A DNA stretch of 49,204 bases. It comes from a virus. The notes under the pieces are model-generated. The model was given only the letters and a program-made list of their open reading frames with translations, ran no database searches and was not told where the DNA came from. Where the stretch lies: IMG/VR virus record IMGVR_UViG_3300025087_000106, positions 1 to 49,204 of that record; one strand, written 5' to 3'. How positions within the stretch are numbered: position 1 is the stretch's first letter; every line of letters begins with the position of its first letter. A program made the translations under genes and the position numbers. Positions 23,754 to 31,928 of this stretch are shown piece after piece.

Positions 23754-24863
23754 TCACACTATCATTCTCCCAAACTTAGCAAAATAAAATTCCAATTGTT
23801 CTTGGTATCTAAAAAATTTATATTCTCTTAATTTTTCTCCCATCTTTAAAGCATTATTCAAATCCCCTTTCTTTCCATATATTTTCATCATCCTTTCGTA
23901 TGGAAAATAAGAATAATAAGGAAGATATAAACTCATTTGGCAAGTAGGTACAGTATAACTAGCAGCTAAATTGTAAAACCATAAAGCTTTATCTAAATTA
24001 TTTTCTTCTTCAAATAAAGCTCCTATCTCCACTAAATGCTCACACCTTCGGGGATCATTAAGGTAAGCAGAAATTAAAATGTCTTTTGCTTTATCTCTTT
24101 CTCCCTTCCATTTGTATAGACCAGCTAAAAACAATTTAATTTGGTATCTAGCATCATCCCTCTCACATACTCTAAGAGCATTCTCAAAAGCCTGTATAGC
24201 TCCTTCTTCATCACTATCATAAGTTTTCATAACCCCTAAATTATACCAATCATAACTATCATTCTTTGCTAAAGCCTGCTCTGTTAATCCTCTTATAGAT
24301 ATAGCTTTTCTCTGATTAGCTCTCATATTATGTCTAATAACCGGTTGGATATGATCTAATACTATTCCGGGATCATCAATCTTTTTTAAACTATCATAAT
24401 AATCTTTGCCTAATTTTGAACTTAATGTATTATGAATCTTACGCTCATAAACTATATTTCTATCTGTCCTAAAAATCCTAGGGGCAAGAAACAATAACTG
24501 AGGCTCCTCTTCTCCCCACAGAGTTATATTTAAAAAACATACATCTACATCATCCCTAACCTTCAATTCCTTAATATATTTAATTGATTGCTCATTAAGG
24601 AACTCATGCCCATCCACCTGAAAAAACCATCTGGTAGAAGCTCTATCCAGAACTATATTTCTTATCCTAGAAAAATCATTACTCCAATCAAATTCAAAAT
24701 ATTCATCCGCCCATTCCTGGGCTATCTCTTGAGTTCCATCATTACTCTTTTTGTCTACACCAAGAATAAAACAATCTGCTATTTCTCTAAGCGACCATAA
24801 TACTTTATTCAAGGTAGAAGCTTCATTCCACAACATCATTCCTACTGTTAATTTAGTTTCCAT
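23754..24863 (-). CDS. Family 2 glycosyltransferase with TPR repeats (SunS-like)
   Basis: This 369-residue protein begins with a GT-A domain of family 2 (VGMMLWNEASTLNKVLWSL, DKKSNDGTQEIA, DFSRIRNIVL). The usual DxD metal site reads QVDGHEF, so the second Asp is replaced by His. The C-terminal half is TPR-like (YNLGVMKTYDSDEEGAIQAF, ALWFYNLAASY), as in SunS-type peptide glycosyltransferases. It probably glycosylates a protein, perhaps a virion protein, given its place between the tail terminator and tube genes. No membrane segments are seen. Confidence 0.82.
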   Translation of the reverse strand: METKLTVGMMLWNEASTLNKVLWSLREIADCFILGVDKKSNDGTQEIAQEWADEYFEFDWSNDFSRIRNIVLDRASTRWFFQVDGHEFLNEQSIKYIKELKVRDDVDVCFLNITLWGEEEPQLLFLAPRIFRTDRNIVYERKIHNTLSSKLGKDYYDSLKKIDDPGIVLDHIQPVIRHNMRANQRKAISIRGLTEQALAKNDSYDWYNLGVMKTYDSDEEGAIQAFENALRVCERDDARYQIKLFLAGLYKWKGERDKAKDILISAYLNDPRRCEHLVEIGALFEEENNLDKALWFYNLAASYTVPTCQMSLYLPYYSYFPYERMMKIYGKKGDLNNALKMGEKLREYKFFRYQEQLEFYFAKFGRMIV

Positions 24864-25060
24864 CTTTCTCTCAAAATAGGCAAAGAAGCGCCCAAATGAT
24901 CTGTTAGCTTCTGCTTAATATACTTATCCAGTACTGGGTTATCATGAACTTCTTTTTCAATAAGAGCTTCACAACTATCTCTTACTATTTGTAAAATTCC
25001 TTTTGAAGTTTGCTCCCTAAATAATTTTTTATATTCTTTTACCATATTTATCAACTCCAT
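24848..25060 (-). CDS. Small hypothetical protein in tail module
   Basis: This 70-residue helical protein (KKLFREQTSKGILQIVRDS) overlaps the tail terminator gene by ten bases and the glycosyltransferase by 16. An in-frame ATG at 25045 is an alternative start. No family is recognised. Confidence 0.5.
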   Translation of the reverse strand: MELINMVKEYKKLFREQTSKGILQIVRDSCEALIEKEVHDNPVLDKYIKQKLTDHLGASLPILRERWKLN

Positions 25061-25533
25061 TTCTCTGTTAGCCTACCCCCAAAAAGTATGTTCCATTGTC
25101 TTATTCCTGACTCCTCACCACCATCTATCTCCAAATCATTAATAATCTCTCTTACCTGCAAAAGCCCTCTTTGAGGATTGCCGGCAGTATCATAATCATT
25201 AATAGGTATGTCTTGAAAAAATAATGCTTCTAAAACCATTTCTTTATCTTTATCTAATTGATATATATTTTTTCTTGCCGGATATTTCTCAAACAAATTA
25301 ACATTAACTAAAATCTGTATTCTATTACCTTTACTCTCTGCATTATCCACCAAACGACCAAAAGCCCTATCTCCAATTAATACTCTTGTTTGTATCCATC
25401 GCTCTAACCCTTCTTCTTTAAAATTGGGTTGGCCCCAATCTATATTCAATCCTGTTATATTCGTAGTAATGTAACTATTAATGCTTTTTTTTATGTTTTC
25501 CTGTCTTGATTCTACTGATAGAGTAATACCCAT
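25051..25533 (-). CDS. Tail terminator protein
   Basis: This 160-residue protein lies between the gp10-like protein and the tail tube, where siphophages encode the tail terminator (lambda gpU/HK97 gp10-neighbour type). The pattern of an N-terminal helix (RQENIKKSINSYITT) and beta strands (RIQILVNVNLFEKYP) fits the terminator fold. It would cap the tube and join it to the head connector. Assignment combines position and fold impression. Confidence 0.6.
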   Translation of the reverse strand: MGITLSVESRQENIKKSINSYITTNITGLNIDWGQPNFKEEGLERWIQTRVLIGDRAFGRLVDNAESKGNRIQILVNVNLFEKYPARKNIYQLDKDKEMVLEALFFQDIPINDYDTAGNPQRGLLQVREIINDLEIDGGEESGIRQWNILFGGRLTEKWS

Positions 25534-25776
25534 CTACTCTTTCAACCCTTCTAAAAATAATCTAAAATATTCAATTATACTATCTTCTTCTATTACTGGA
25601 TTTATTTTTAAAAACTTTAGCCTAAAAAGTCTAACCAAATTAAAAAATTCATCCAAGTCATTCTCTATATTTTCTAATTCCTCTTCTTCCTTAACTGCAT
25701 CAATAGTATCAACTCCTTCTTCCTGAAGAATTATACCTTGTTTTTTAAGATATATCGCTTCTTCTTTTCTATCCAC
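25534..25776 (-). CDS. Small acidic hypothetical protein
   Basis: This 80-residue protein is highly acidic and helical (TIDAVKEEEELENIENDLDE), starting at a GTG at 25776. It sits between the gp10-like and terminator genes with no intergenic space. It may be an assembly factor, but no family is recognised. Confidence 0.5.
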   Translation of the reverse strand: MDRKEEAIYLKKQGIILQEEGVDTIDAVKEEEELENIENDLDEFFNLVRLFRLKFLKINPVIEEDSIIEYFRLFLEGLKE

Positions 25777-25782
25777 TATCTC

Positions 25783-26367
25783 TTACTTGCTCCTTTTCCT
25801 TTTTTTTGTTTTACTACACACTCCCCTCTTAGCTGTCCGGGGGAATTTTTTTAGGAAAACTCCCTTAGCTATTCTACCTTCTTTAGTCAAGCCAAACCCC
25901 GTTACCCCATTAATCTCTTTATTCCATAAGGGTTCGGTTCCTTTGAGCAAATACTTGGCCATCTCCGCTCTCATTTCCTGTACAGGAACAGTAAGCATCA
26001 AAAGGGGTTGGAGACGGACTGTTCCTACCTCGTGGTAGATAGCATAAAAAACATTATTCTGAACAAATAAGGTCTTTACACTCATATCTATTCCAAGATT
26101 AGGAGCCTTTTCTTTTCCTGTTTTAGGTTCCCAACTACTAGGTCTATGGTAAGATATATGCCATCCGCTCCTCATCCTACCCGTACATACTCTAGTAGTT
26201 CTAAGCATAGCCCTTCTTAACAATTCAAAACCTACTTTCTTTACTGAATATTCTACAGAATAATCATACTTTTTAACAAAGGACTGTAGAGCTCTATCAA
26301 ACATCTTTGTATCCATCTTAAAAGTAATTAAATTTCCTGTAGAGACTCCCTTTGATACCCCAGCCAT
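25783..26367 (-). CDS. HK97 gp10-like head-tail joining / tail completion protein
   Basis: This 194-residue protein contains the hallmark of the gp10 family: an N-terminal helix, then RTTRVCTGRMRSGWHISYH and a later YAIYHEVGT. Members connect the head and tail (neck or tail completion). The C-terminus is very basic (KRGVCSKTKKRKRSK). The ATG at 26367 follows AGGAGG and overlaps the preceding methyltransferase gene by 40 bases. Confidence 0.78.
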   Translation of the reverse strand: MAGVSKGVSTGNLITFKMDTKMFDRALQSFVKKYDYSVEYSVKKVGFELLRRAMLRTTRVCTGRMRSGWHISYHRPSSWEPKTGKEKAPNLGIDMSVKTLFVQNNVFYAIYHEVGTVRLQPLLMLTVPVQEMRAEMAKYLLKGTEPLWNKEINGVTGFGLTKEGRIAKGVFLKKFPRTAKRGVCSKTKKRKRSK

Positions 26368-27005
26368 TCCAAGGCTCCTCCTAATGGGACTATTCCAATA
26401 TCAAAACCTAAATTGCTATTCTCCATTATCTTCTTTATTCTTCCTATATCCAAATTTGTCGCCAGGGAACCAGGAAATATAAGATTAAATAGATTATATT
26501 TACTATCACAGTTCTTTTCTATATAATCCATCAATCCCCAAAAAGGTTGTTTTTCTTCTACAATTAAACTTGGTCTAACATCATGAAGAAAAACTATACA
26601 ATTATTTCCTACTCTACAAACTCCCAATCTATATAATTCTTCAAATACTATTTGTTTCCTATGATCTCCATCAAGAAAAGCAAAATCAAATTTCTTATCA
26701 TAATTCCTAGCAAAAAAATTCAAAGAGGATTCTTTAACAAACAAGAAATTTCTAGGACGATAACTGTCTGTTCTATATCTTTCTGGAAAGTTCCTTATAT
26801 CAGGAAATCTCCTGGGGTCACACGAATAAAAAACCCCTTTTGATTCATTACTTTCCTCTATACCAGCTAAAATCCAACCTGTAGCATATCCATTATTAGT
26901 CCCAGCTTCAAATAAATTTTTGGGAGAAAGATATTTAACTGCCTCTCTTAATATTCTCCCTTCATAATCCAAAATTGAAACATGCTCTAATTCCCTTAAA
27001 TACAA
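26328..27005 (-). CDS. Class I SAM-dependent methyltransferase (Methyltransf_24-like)
   Basis: This 225-residue protein has motif I FEAGTNNGYATGW (SAM binding), then DFAFLDGDHRKQIVFEELY and FLHDVRP, the pattern of the Methyltransf_24 group. Such enzymes often methylate sugars in surface glycans. The TTG start at 27005 has GAGGAGGAATTTT just upstream. It lies inside the connector/tail module, near a second enzyme of the same kind, and is probably a cargo (moron) gene. Confidence 0.78.
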   Translation of the reverse strand: MYLRELEHVSILDYEGRILREAVKYLSPKNLFEAGTNNGYATGWILAGIEESNESKGVFYSCDPRRFPDIRNFPERYRTDSYRPRNFLFVKESSLNFFARNYDKKFDFAFLDGDHRKQIVFEELYRLGVCRVGNNCIVFLHDVRPSLIVEEKQPFWGLMDYIEKNCDSKYNLFNLIFPGSLATNLDIGRIKKIMENSNLGFDIGIVPLGGALEWLGYQRESLQEI

Positions 27006-27036
27006 AAAATTCCTCCTCTAAATTTCATAGAAATTT

Positions 27037-27624
27037 TTACGTTTTTCTTCCTTGAACAAAATACTCCGCCTGACTCATTCTCTTTTCAAAACCTAATACT
27101 TGATAAGATTCATACACCTGATAAGTAGCCACTGAGGCAGCCAATATAGTAGCTTGAGTATAAACTTCATTCAGAGCCAATTGGCTATTAACATTCAATA
27201 TAGTAGATATTCTGTGAAAGGTTCCTTGAGACCTAAACCTTATTCTATGCCCCGGTTTTATATCACTCCAGTCTACACTAGCCCCAGTTACCCAAGTAGC
27301 ATTTTTATTTATACTTATTGTCCCCCATCTATATATAGATTTATAAATCTCATCCTCTTCCGATCTAGGAGAGACCTTATCTTCAGTTATTCTAAAAATC
27401 ACGTCTCCTCTCTCTATTACTCCCTGAGCTGCTGCTAATTCCCTTATTGTCATTCCCTTCTCATAAGCCCGGGAATACACATCAGTATAATTATCAGTAA
27501 TAGTCCCTTGAGAAGCTACTATAGTCTTTCCCATAAATTGCCGATAAACTATAGGAAAACTAATGTCGCTGATAGTGCTTGATAATCTTTTGGATAAATC
27601 CCTCGCCCTCTCTCGCACACTCAT
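27037..27624 (-). CDS. Putative head closure / neck protein
   Basis: The protein is 195 residues from the ATG at 27624, chosen because GAGGA lies eight bases upstream. It overlaps the 3' end of the preceding gene by 65 bases. The sequence (beta-rich, VIERGDVIFRITEDKVSP and WSDIKPGHRIRFR) resembles head-closure or stopper proteins that follow the head-tail adaptor. The family match is not firm, so position carries much of the call. Confidence 0.5.
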   Translation of the reverse strand: MSVRERARDLSKRLSSTISDISFPIVYRQFMGKTIVASQGTITDNYTDVYSRAYEKGMTIRELAAAQGVIERGDVIFRITEDKVSPRSEEDEIYKSIYRWGTISINKNATWVTGASVDWSDIKPGHRIRFRSQGTFHRISTILNVNSQLALNEVYTQATILAASVATYQVYESYQVLGFEKRMSQAEYFVQGRKT

Positions 27625-27826
27625 TAAGGCATTCCTCACACAAGAAAACCCTTAAACCATCCTTAACTTTTGATAATATTATTATGCTAACAGAAATCCA
27701 ACCAACAGCCTTCTTTTCTGTACAATTATTACAAAGAAAAAAAAGAGGAGGCTCATCTCCATTAATCCTTTTCTTTTCTATCTCAGTAATCAAATTATCT
27801 ACAATTTCCTTAAAAGATAATCTCAT
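27560..27826 (-). CDS. Small zinc-ribbon protein
   Basis: The protein is 88 residues from the ATG at 27826, which overlaps the previous stop as ATGA. Two CxxC pairs (CNNC and CEEC) flank a beta hairpin (AVGWISVSIIILSKV), giving a zinc-ribbon pattern. It overlaps the next gene by 65 bases. Function unknown. Confidence 0.6.
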   Translation of the reverse strand: MRLSFKEIVDNLITEIEKKRINGDEPPLFFLCNNCTEKKAVGWISVSIIILSKVKDGLRVFLCEECLNECAREGEGFIQKIIKHYQRH

Positions 27827-28410
27827 AACCTTTTCACCCAAATAGCATCTTCTATTAATTCCACATCTCTACCAAAACAATCATACACCGCCTGTATAAC
27901 CCCACAATGCCTCCCATCAGTATAATCTGTATTCAATTCTTTCTCAGTAAACTTTCCTACTTCATCAAAACTCTCACAATCATGTCCACAAAGAATTCCA
28001 CCATCTTTAACCTTCCATCTATATCCCATAATATCTGCCAATACTTCATTATAAATATGACCGGCATCTATAAAACATATATCTAAACTTTTGTCTCGAA
28101 TATGATCAAGGGCCTCAAGCCTATCCATCCAAAAAACAGTGACCAATTCCCTCCAAGGTTTAATTCTATCACAAAAGAATTTATGGCCTTGTTCTCTATT
28201 ATCAAAATTCCATAAATAATTATCTCGCTCTTTAGCCCCTCTATTACCGCAGAAGTAATCTATAGCATAGACCTTTCCATTATTTCTTTTTACTATATCT
28301 AAATAAGCTACAGTAGTGTCCCCCTTACCTACCCCTACTTCAGCCACTATCATACCCTCTTTTTGGTATTCTTCTATTAACTTAACAAATCTTTTTATTG
28401 GAGGAGGCAT
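27823..28410 (-). CDS. Class I SAM-dependent methyltransferase (Methyltransf_24-like)
   Basis: This 195-residue protein has motif I VAEVGVGKGDTTVAYLD, the later LDICFIDAGHIYNEVLAD and a GGILCGHD strand, as in Methyltransf_24-type enzymes. It starts at 28410, overlapping the adaptor stop as TAATG. It shares the fold pattern of the enzyme at 26328-27005, but the two are clearly different proteins. A role in methylating glycans made by the nearby glycosyltransferases is plausible. Confidence 0.78.
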   Translation of the reverse strand: MPPPIKRFVKLIEEYQKEGMIVAEVGVGKGDTTVAYLDIVKRNNGKVYAIDYFCGNRGAKERDNYLWNFDNREQGHKFFCDRIKPWRELVTVFWMDRLEALDHIRDKSLDICFIDAGHIYNEVLADIMGYRWKVKDGGILCGHDCESFDEVGKFTEKELNTDYTDGRHCGVIQAVYDCFGRDVELIEDAIWVKRL

Positions 28411-29069
28411 TACAAACTATTCCTTCTATAGCTATCTAAAATCCCCTCTACCCACTTAGGAAACATTTTGTCTAAGTCATAATCAAACCTAGCTCCATCA
28501 AGACTCTCACTCTTTAAATCTCCTGTTCTTTTTTTCCTGTCCCAACGAAGTTTTATCATCTCACAAGCTGCATCTTTTAAATCGCTAGGCATCTCTGTAG
28601 CAGTAAACCCAGCGTGATAATATACCCATACGCTCTGAGGAGCCTCTACAAATCTTCCCCATACATCAGGGGCCTTAGTCAATTCTAGTATACCTTCTTC
28701 ACCATATAACCGATAATCATCTGTATTAATAGTAGAAACATCCGCTATCCCATCCTCAGTATAATAAGTAGTTAAGAGAGTAGCTACAGAGGCCACGGGA
28801 TAATTTTTTAAAAAAAGAAATTTTGTCCCGTTCCCATCATATTTACTATCATAAGGAGTCTCTGTAGCTCTATAATAGCCCACATTCAATCTTGTACTCC
28901 CAGACTTCTTAAACTTCCTGCCGCAGTAATTCTGTATTTCCCTAGTAACTCCCTCTATCCGCCTATCTATCCAGGTAGCCTGTAGTCTAGTTATATCGGT
29001 AGTAGCTAATTCCATATAATCCAGAAAATCTTGTCTAGCTATTATTGCCGATGCCTGAAGATTAGCCAT
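28410..29069 (-). CDS. Head-tail connector/adaptor (gp6-like)
   Basis: This 219-residue protein has the arrangement of gp6/gp15-type adaptors. An N-terminal helical part (DFLDYMELATTDITRLQ, IEGVTREIQNYCGR) is followed by a beta insert (FLFLKNYPVASVATLL, DDYRLYGEEGILEL) and C-terminal helices (PSDLKDAACEMIKLRWDR). These rings attach beneath the portal. An ATG at 29069 is used rather than the GTG just before it. It is preceded by the sugar cassette rather than, as usual, by the capsid gene. Confidence 0.75.
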   Translation of the reverse strand: MANLQASAIIARQDFLDYMELATTDITRLQATWIDRRIEGVTREIQNYCGRKFKKSGSTRLNVGYYRATETPYDSKYDGNGTKFLFLKNYPVASVATLLTTYYTEDGIADVSTINTDDYRLYGEEGILELTKAPDVWGRFVEAPQSVWVYYHAGFTATEMPSDLKDAACEMIKLRWDRKKRTGDLKSESLDGARFDYDLDKMFPKWVEGILDSYRRNSL

Positions 29070-30201
29070 CACTCTTTTCCTTTATTCTATCATCAACCTC
29101 TTCACTAAATTTAGTAGCTGAATAAACTTCTTCCTTATAAAAAGGTTCATCCAAAATCATCTGATAAAACTCTTCTAAAGGCTTAATATTTTCTTCCATA
29201 CTATATTTAGCCCTATTTCCTAATATATTTTGCTGGCAAGTTTCTCTTATCATCCTATCCTTCAAAATTAATTCTATATCATCAAAACTCTTCAATTCTA
29301 ATCCAAAACCAGTTTCTTCCAACCATTTCCCCATCTTATGAGAATTCATAACCATTACTGGTATCCCAGCACAAATATAATCAAATATTTTGTTCGCAAA
29401 AGTACAATTTGCTTGAACATTTTTACTGAACGAACCAAAAAACCCCCATCCAAAAGCACTCATTTCTTTAATCAAATTAGGATATTCTACAGGAGGATGT
29501 AGAATAGCTCCAGAACCTTCATATACCTGCCTAGCCTGATTAAAATCTATCCCTACCGGATAGATATGAAATTCATAGCCATAAGATGAAAAAATAAATG
29601 CTACAAATCGGTAATCATAATAAGGAAACATTCTTATTGTCTCTACCAACGGATAAACAATATTCCCTTCATACACAATCTTTTTATTAATCTCTTCAGA
29701 AGCATTAGGTATAGGATGAATTAAAGGATATACCATATCCATAAAAGAAAAATAAGGTAATAATACTAACGACTTAGGTAGAATAGGTAAAAACCTCAAA
29801 ACCAATTCAAAAGCTCTCTCTTTAACAGCTTCCTCTGGAAAGATTAAATAAGGACTATTCATTAAAGCAAACAACTCTTCCGAATTAGTTTTCTCAAACC
29901 TAACTATATCCAAGTCATGGACATCATAAACAAACTTTTTCTTTCGATCTAATAAAACTGAAATAGCTGTTTTTGGGATTGCTGCCGGTTTACAGTGGAC
30001 ATGATAAATATCCGCCTCCAATCCTTTTAAATATTCTCCCATTTTCTCATCTGAATTAAAAATATAAGTATGATTAAAAAAATCATTATAAGAGTTAGGA
30101 GATCTAGTAAGCAGAGAAACACTATGACCATTCATTTTCAAGGCCATACTTTCTTTTACCATCCTCTGATCCCCGTGTCCACAAATCATCAAAATATTCA
30201 T
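29062..30201 (-). CDS. GT-B glycosyltransferase
   Basis: This 379-residue protein looks like a GT4-type (GT-B) glycosyltransferase. The N-terminal Rossmann half (MNILMICGHGDQRMVKESM, DIYHVHCKPAA, VYDVHDLDIVRF) is followed by a C-terminal half with FANKIFDYICAGIPVMVMN, the donor-binding helix region. It has no membrane segment. It closes the capsid-side sugar cassette, overlaps the adaptor gene, and may modify virion proteins or an intermediate made with the WecB-type enzyme. Confidence 0.78.
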   Translation of the reverse strand: MNILMICGHGDQRMVKESMALKMNGHSVSLLTRSPNSYNDFFNHTYIFNSDEKMGEYLKGLEADIYHVHCKPAAIPKTAISVLLDRKKKFVYDVHDLDIVRFEKTNSEELFALMNSPYLIFPEEAVKERAFELVLRFLPILPKSLVLLPYFSFMDMVYPLIHPIPNASEEINKKIVYEGNIVYPLVETIRMFPYYDYRFVAFIFSSYGYEFHIYPVGIDFNQARQVYEGSGAILHPPVEYPNLIKEMSAFGWGFFGSFSKNVQANCTFANKIFDYICAGIPVMVMNSHKMGKWLEETGFGLELKSFDDIELILKDRMIRETCQQNILGNRAKYSMEENIKPLEEFYQMILDEPFYKEEVYSATKFSEEVDDRIKEKSDG

Positions 30202-30234
30202 TAATCCCCCCTGTCTTCTATATGAGACATAAAA

Positions 30235-30444
30235 TTATCGCTGCCAGTCCTCTTTCTCCTCAGAATAAGTCATATTAAATCCCTTTGGACAAAGAGAACT
30301 AACTAAATATAAAAAAGTATTATAACTTAAAAGATCATTTTCTTTTTTACCTTCTGTGGTTATAATCCTTATTGGACCAAGTTCTTCTTCCACAGCCTCC
30401 TTGCTTATTCTTAATATAGTCATCAATTCGTCTTTTGTTATCAT
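30235..30444 (-). CDS. Small hypothetical protein in sugar cassette
   Basis: The protein is 69 residues from the ATG at 30444, which follows GAAGGAG. It is helical and acidic (ISKEAVEEELGPIRIITTEG). It lies between the SpeD-like and glycosyltransferase genes. No family is recognised. Confidence 0.52.
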   Translation of the reverse strand: MITKDELMTILRISKEAVEEELGPIRIITTEGKKENDLLSYNTFLYLVSSLCPKGFNMTYSEEKEDWQR

Positions 30445-30460
30445 TTTATTTTCTCCTTCT

Positions 30461-30835
30461 TTAATATATTTCTGGGTCTGGCCATAGAGTCTTAATCCAA
30501 AGAACGTTATTAGACGCAAAAACCTCTTTTAAAAATTCTATTACTGGAACTATGCTAATTGGTCTACAAGAAGAGATAGTTATATTTACATAATTGTTTT
30601 GTCTCCACCAATGAAATGCACAATGACTTTCTATCATCAACTGAATCCCACTAATACCTTCCTCCGTCTTTACTTGCTCATTAGGAAATTGAAATATCTG
30701 AGGTGTTCCATAAGGAGTAAGTCCCGCTTTCAAAGATAGATTTCTTAACAAACTAAAACTAAATTTCTCATCTAATTGTTTTTCAGTTAAAATACTGATA
30801 AGCAAGTTTTCTCCTTTTATACATTCTTTTTTCAC
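30461..30835 (-). CDS. speD: SpeD-like pyruvoyl-dependent decarboxylase
   Basis: This 124-residue protein matches prokaryotic AdoMet decarboxylase around the processing site. GISGIQLMIESHCAFHWW keeps the Glu69-Ser70 cleavage pair and His75. Cys90 is spaced exactly like the catalytic Cys of the bacterial enzyme (Ser63, His68, Cys83 in Thermotoga numbering). It should self-cleave to form a pyruvoyl group. The product could be decarboxylated SAM for polyamines. Relatives are known that instead act on ornithine or arginine, and the typical N-terminal segment is diverged. It starts at a GTG behind GGGAGG. Confidence 0.75.
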   Translation of the reverse strand: MKKECIKGENLLISILTEKQLDEKFSFSLLRNLSLKAGLTPYGTPQIFQFPNEQVKTEEGISGIQLMIESHCAFHWWRQNNYVNITISSCRPISIVPVIEFLKEVFASNNVLWIKTLWPDPEIY

Positions 30836-31906
30836 TCATAAATCCTCCCTACTTAAAATAGTTAATATCTTTTTTGCTGAATCTCCTTTCCCATAAGGAC
30901 ATTCAACCTCCTTTTTAAACCAGAAATGATTGTCTTCAGATAAGAAAGATAATTTTAAAATTCCCTTTTCTCTTCCTAACAACACAGCTAAACCCATTAA
31001 TACTGACTCTTGCCTCTCAGTATAATCCCTCAGTATATAGCAAGGTTTTCTTAAATAAGCAGCTTCTTCAATTAACCCCCCACTATCAGTTACTACTGCT
31101 TCGCAGTTAATTAATAATTTTACCATCTCCTGATAATTTACTGGCTCTATCATCTTCATATACCCAGTATTTTTAAAAAATTTATTCAGTTTTCTATTAG
31201 GATTAGTAAGAAATAAAAACCCTTTTTTAATTTTATCAGATACCTCTTTTATTAATGATAACATTCCTTCAAACCTATCCCAACTCTCTCTTCTATGAAG
31301 GGAACATAAATAAACACCTCTTTCAAACCCCTCTGATTTTTTTCTTTCTAATTCACTCAAACCTTTCAAAGAATTCATTTCCATCCTCAATCTATCTATA
31401 ATAGTATTTCCTACAACATAAGTATTTTTTCTCCTATATTTAAAAATAGGGGTACTCTGACAATTTTGTTCAGTAGGACAAAACCAAACACTACTAAGCC
31501 TTTCTATCAAGTCTCTATTCTTTTCTTCTGGAAAAGGGTCTTCCTCAAAAGTCCTCAGCCCTGCCTCTACATGGATTACAGGAACCTTATTATAGTATCC
31601 CCACAAAGCCCCAGCTAAAGCAGAAAAAGTATCTCCCTGAACCAGGATATAATCATATTCTTTTTGTTTTTGACTAAGAAACCAATCCAAATCATCATAT
31701 ATTGCTCCAATATTATTGGGGGGAAGATTAGATTCTTTAAATTTACTTATTCCATAGTCTGCTTCAAAATCCAAATATTTAGCTTCGTGTTGCAAAGTAC
31801 AATAACTTTCTACCTTTAAATTAGGAAATTCTTTGGCATAATAAACTAAGGGATAAACCTTTAGACTCTCCGGTCTAGTACCAAAAACTATTAATATCTT
31901 TTTCAT
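30836..31906 (-). CDS. wecB: UDP-N-acetylglucosamine 2-epimerase (WecB-like)
   Basis: The protein is 356 residues from the ATG at 31906 (AAGGGT upstream). The family motifs are all present: GTRPESLKVYP, LVQGDTFSALAG, VIHVEAGLRTF, SLHRRESW, DSGGLIEEAAYL, RDYTERQESV and YGKGDSAKKI. It should interconvert UDP-GlcNAc and UDP-ManNAc in the cytoplasm, supplying an activated sugar. Its neighbours are two glycosyltransferases upstream and the SpeD-like gene downstream, all within the head module. The end is at the Asp-Leu before the SpeD-like start. Confidence 0.9.
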   Translation of the reverse strand: MKKILIVFGTRPESLKVYPLVYYAKEFPNLKVESYCTLQHEAKYLDFEADYGISKFKESNLPPNNIGAIYDDLDWFLSQKQKEYDYILVQGDTFSALAGALWGYYNKVPVIHVEAGLRTFEEDPFPEEKNRDLIERLSSVWFCPTEQNCQSTPIFKYRRKNTYVVGNTIIDRLRMEMNSLKGLSELERKKSEGFERGVYLCSLHRRESWDRFEGMLSLIKEVSDKIKKGFLFLTNPNRKLNKFFKNTGYMKMIEPVNYQEMVKLLINCEAVVTDSGGLIEEAAYLRKPCYILRDYTERQESVLMGLAVLLGREKGILKLSFLSEDNHFWFKKEVECPYGKGDSAKKILTILSREDL

Positions 31907-31928
31907 TCTTACCCTTCGCAAATAGAAA

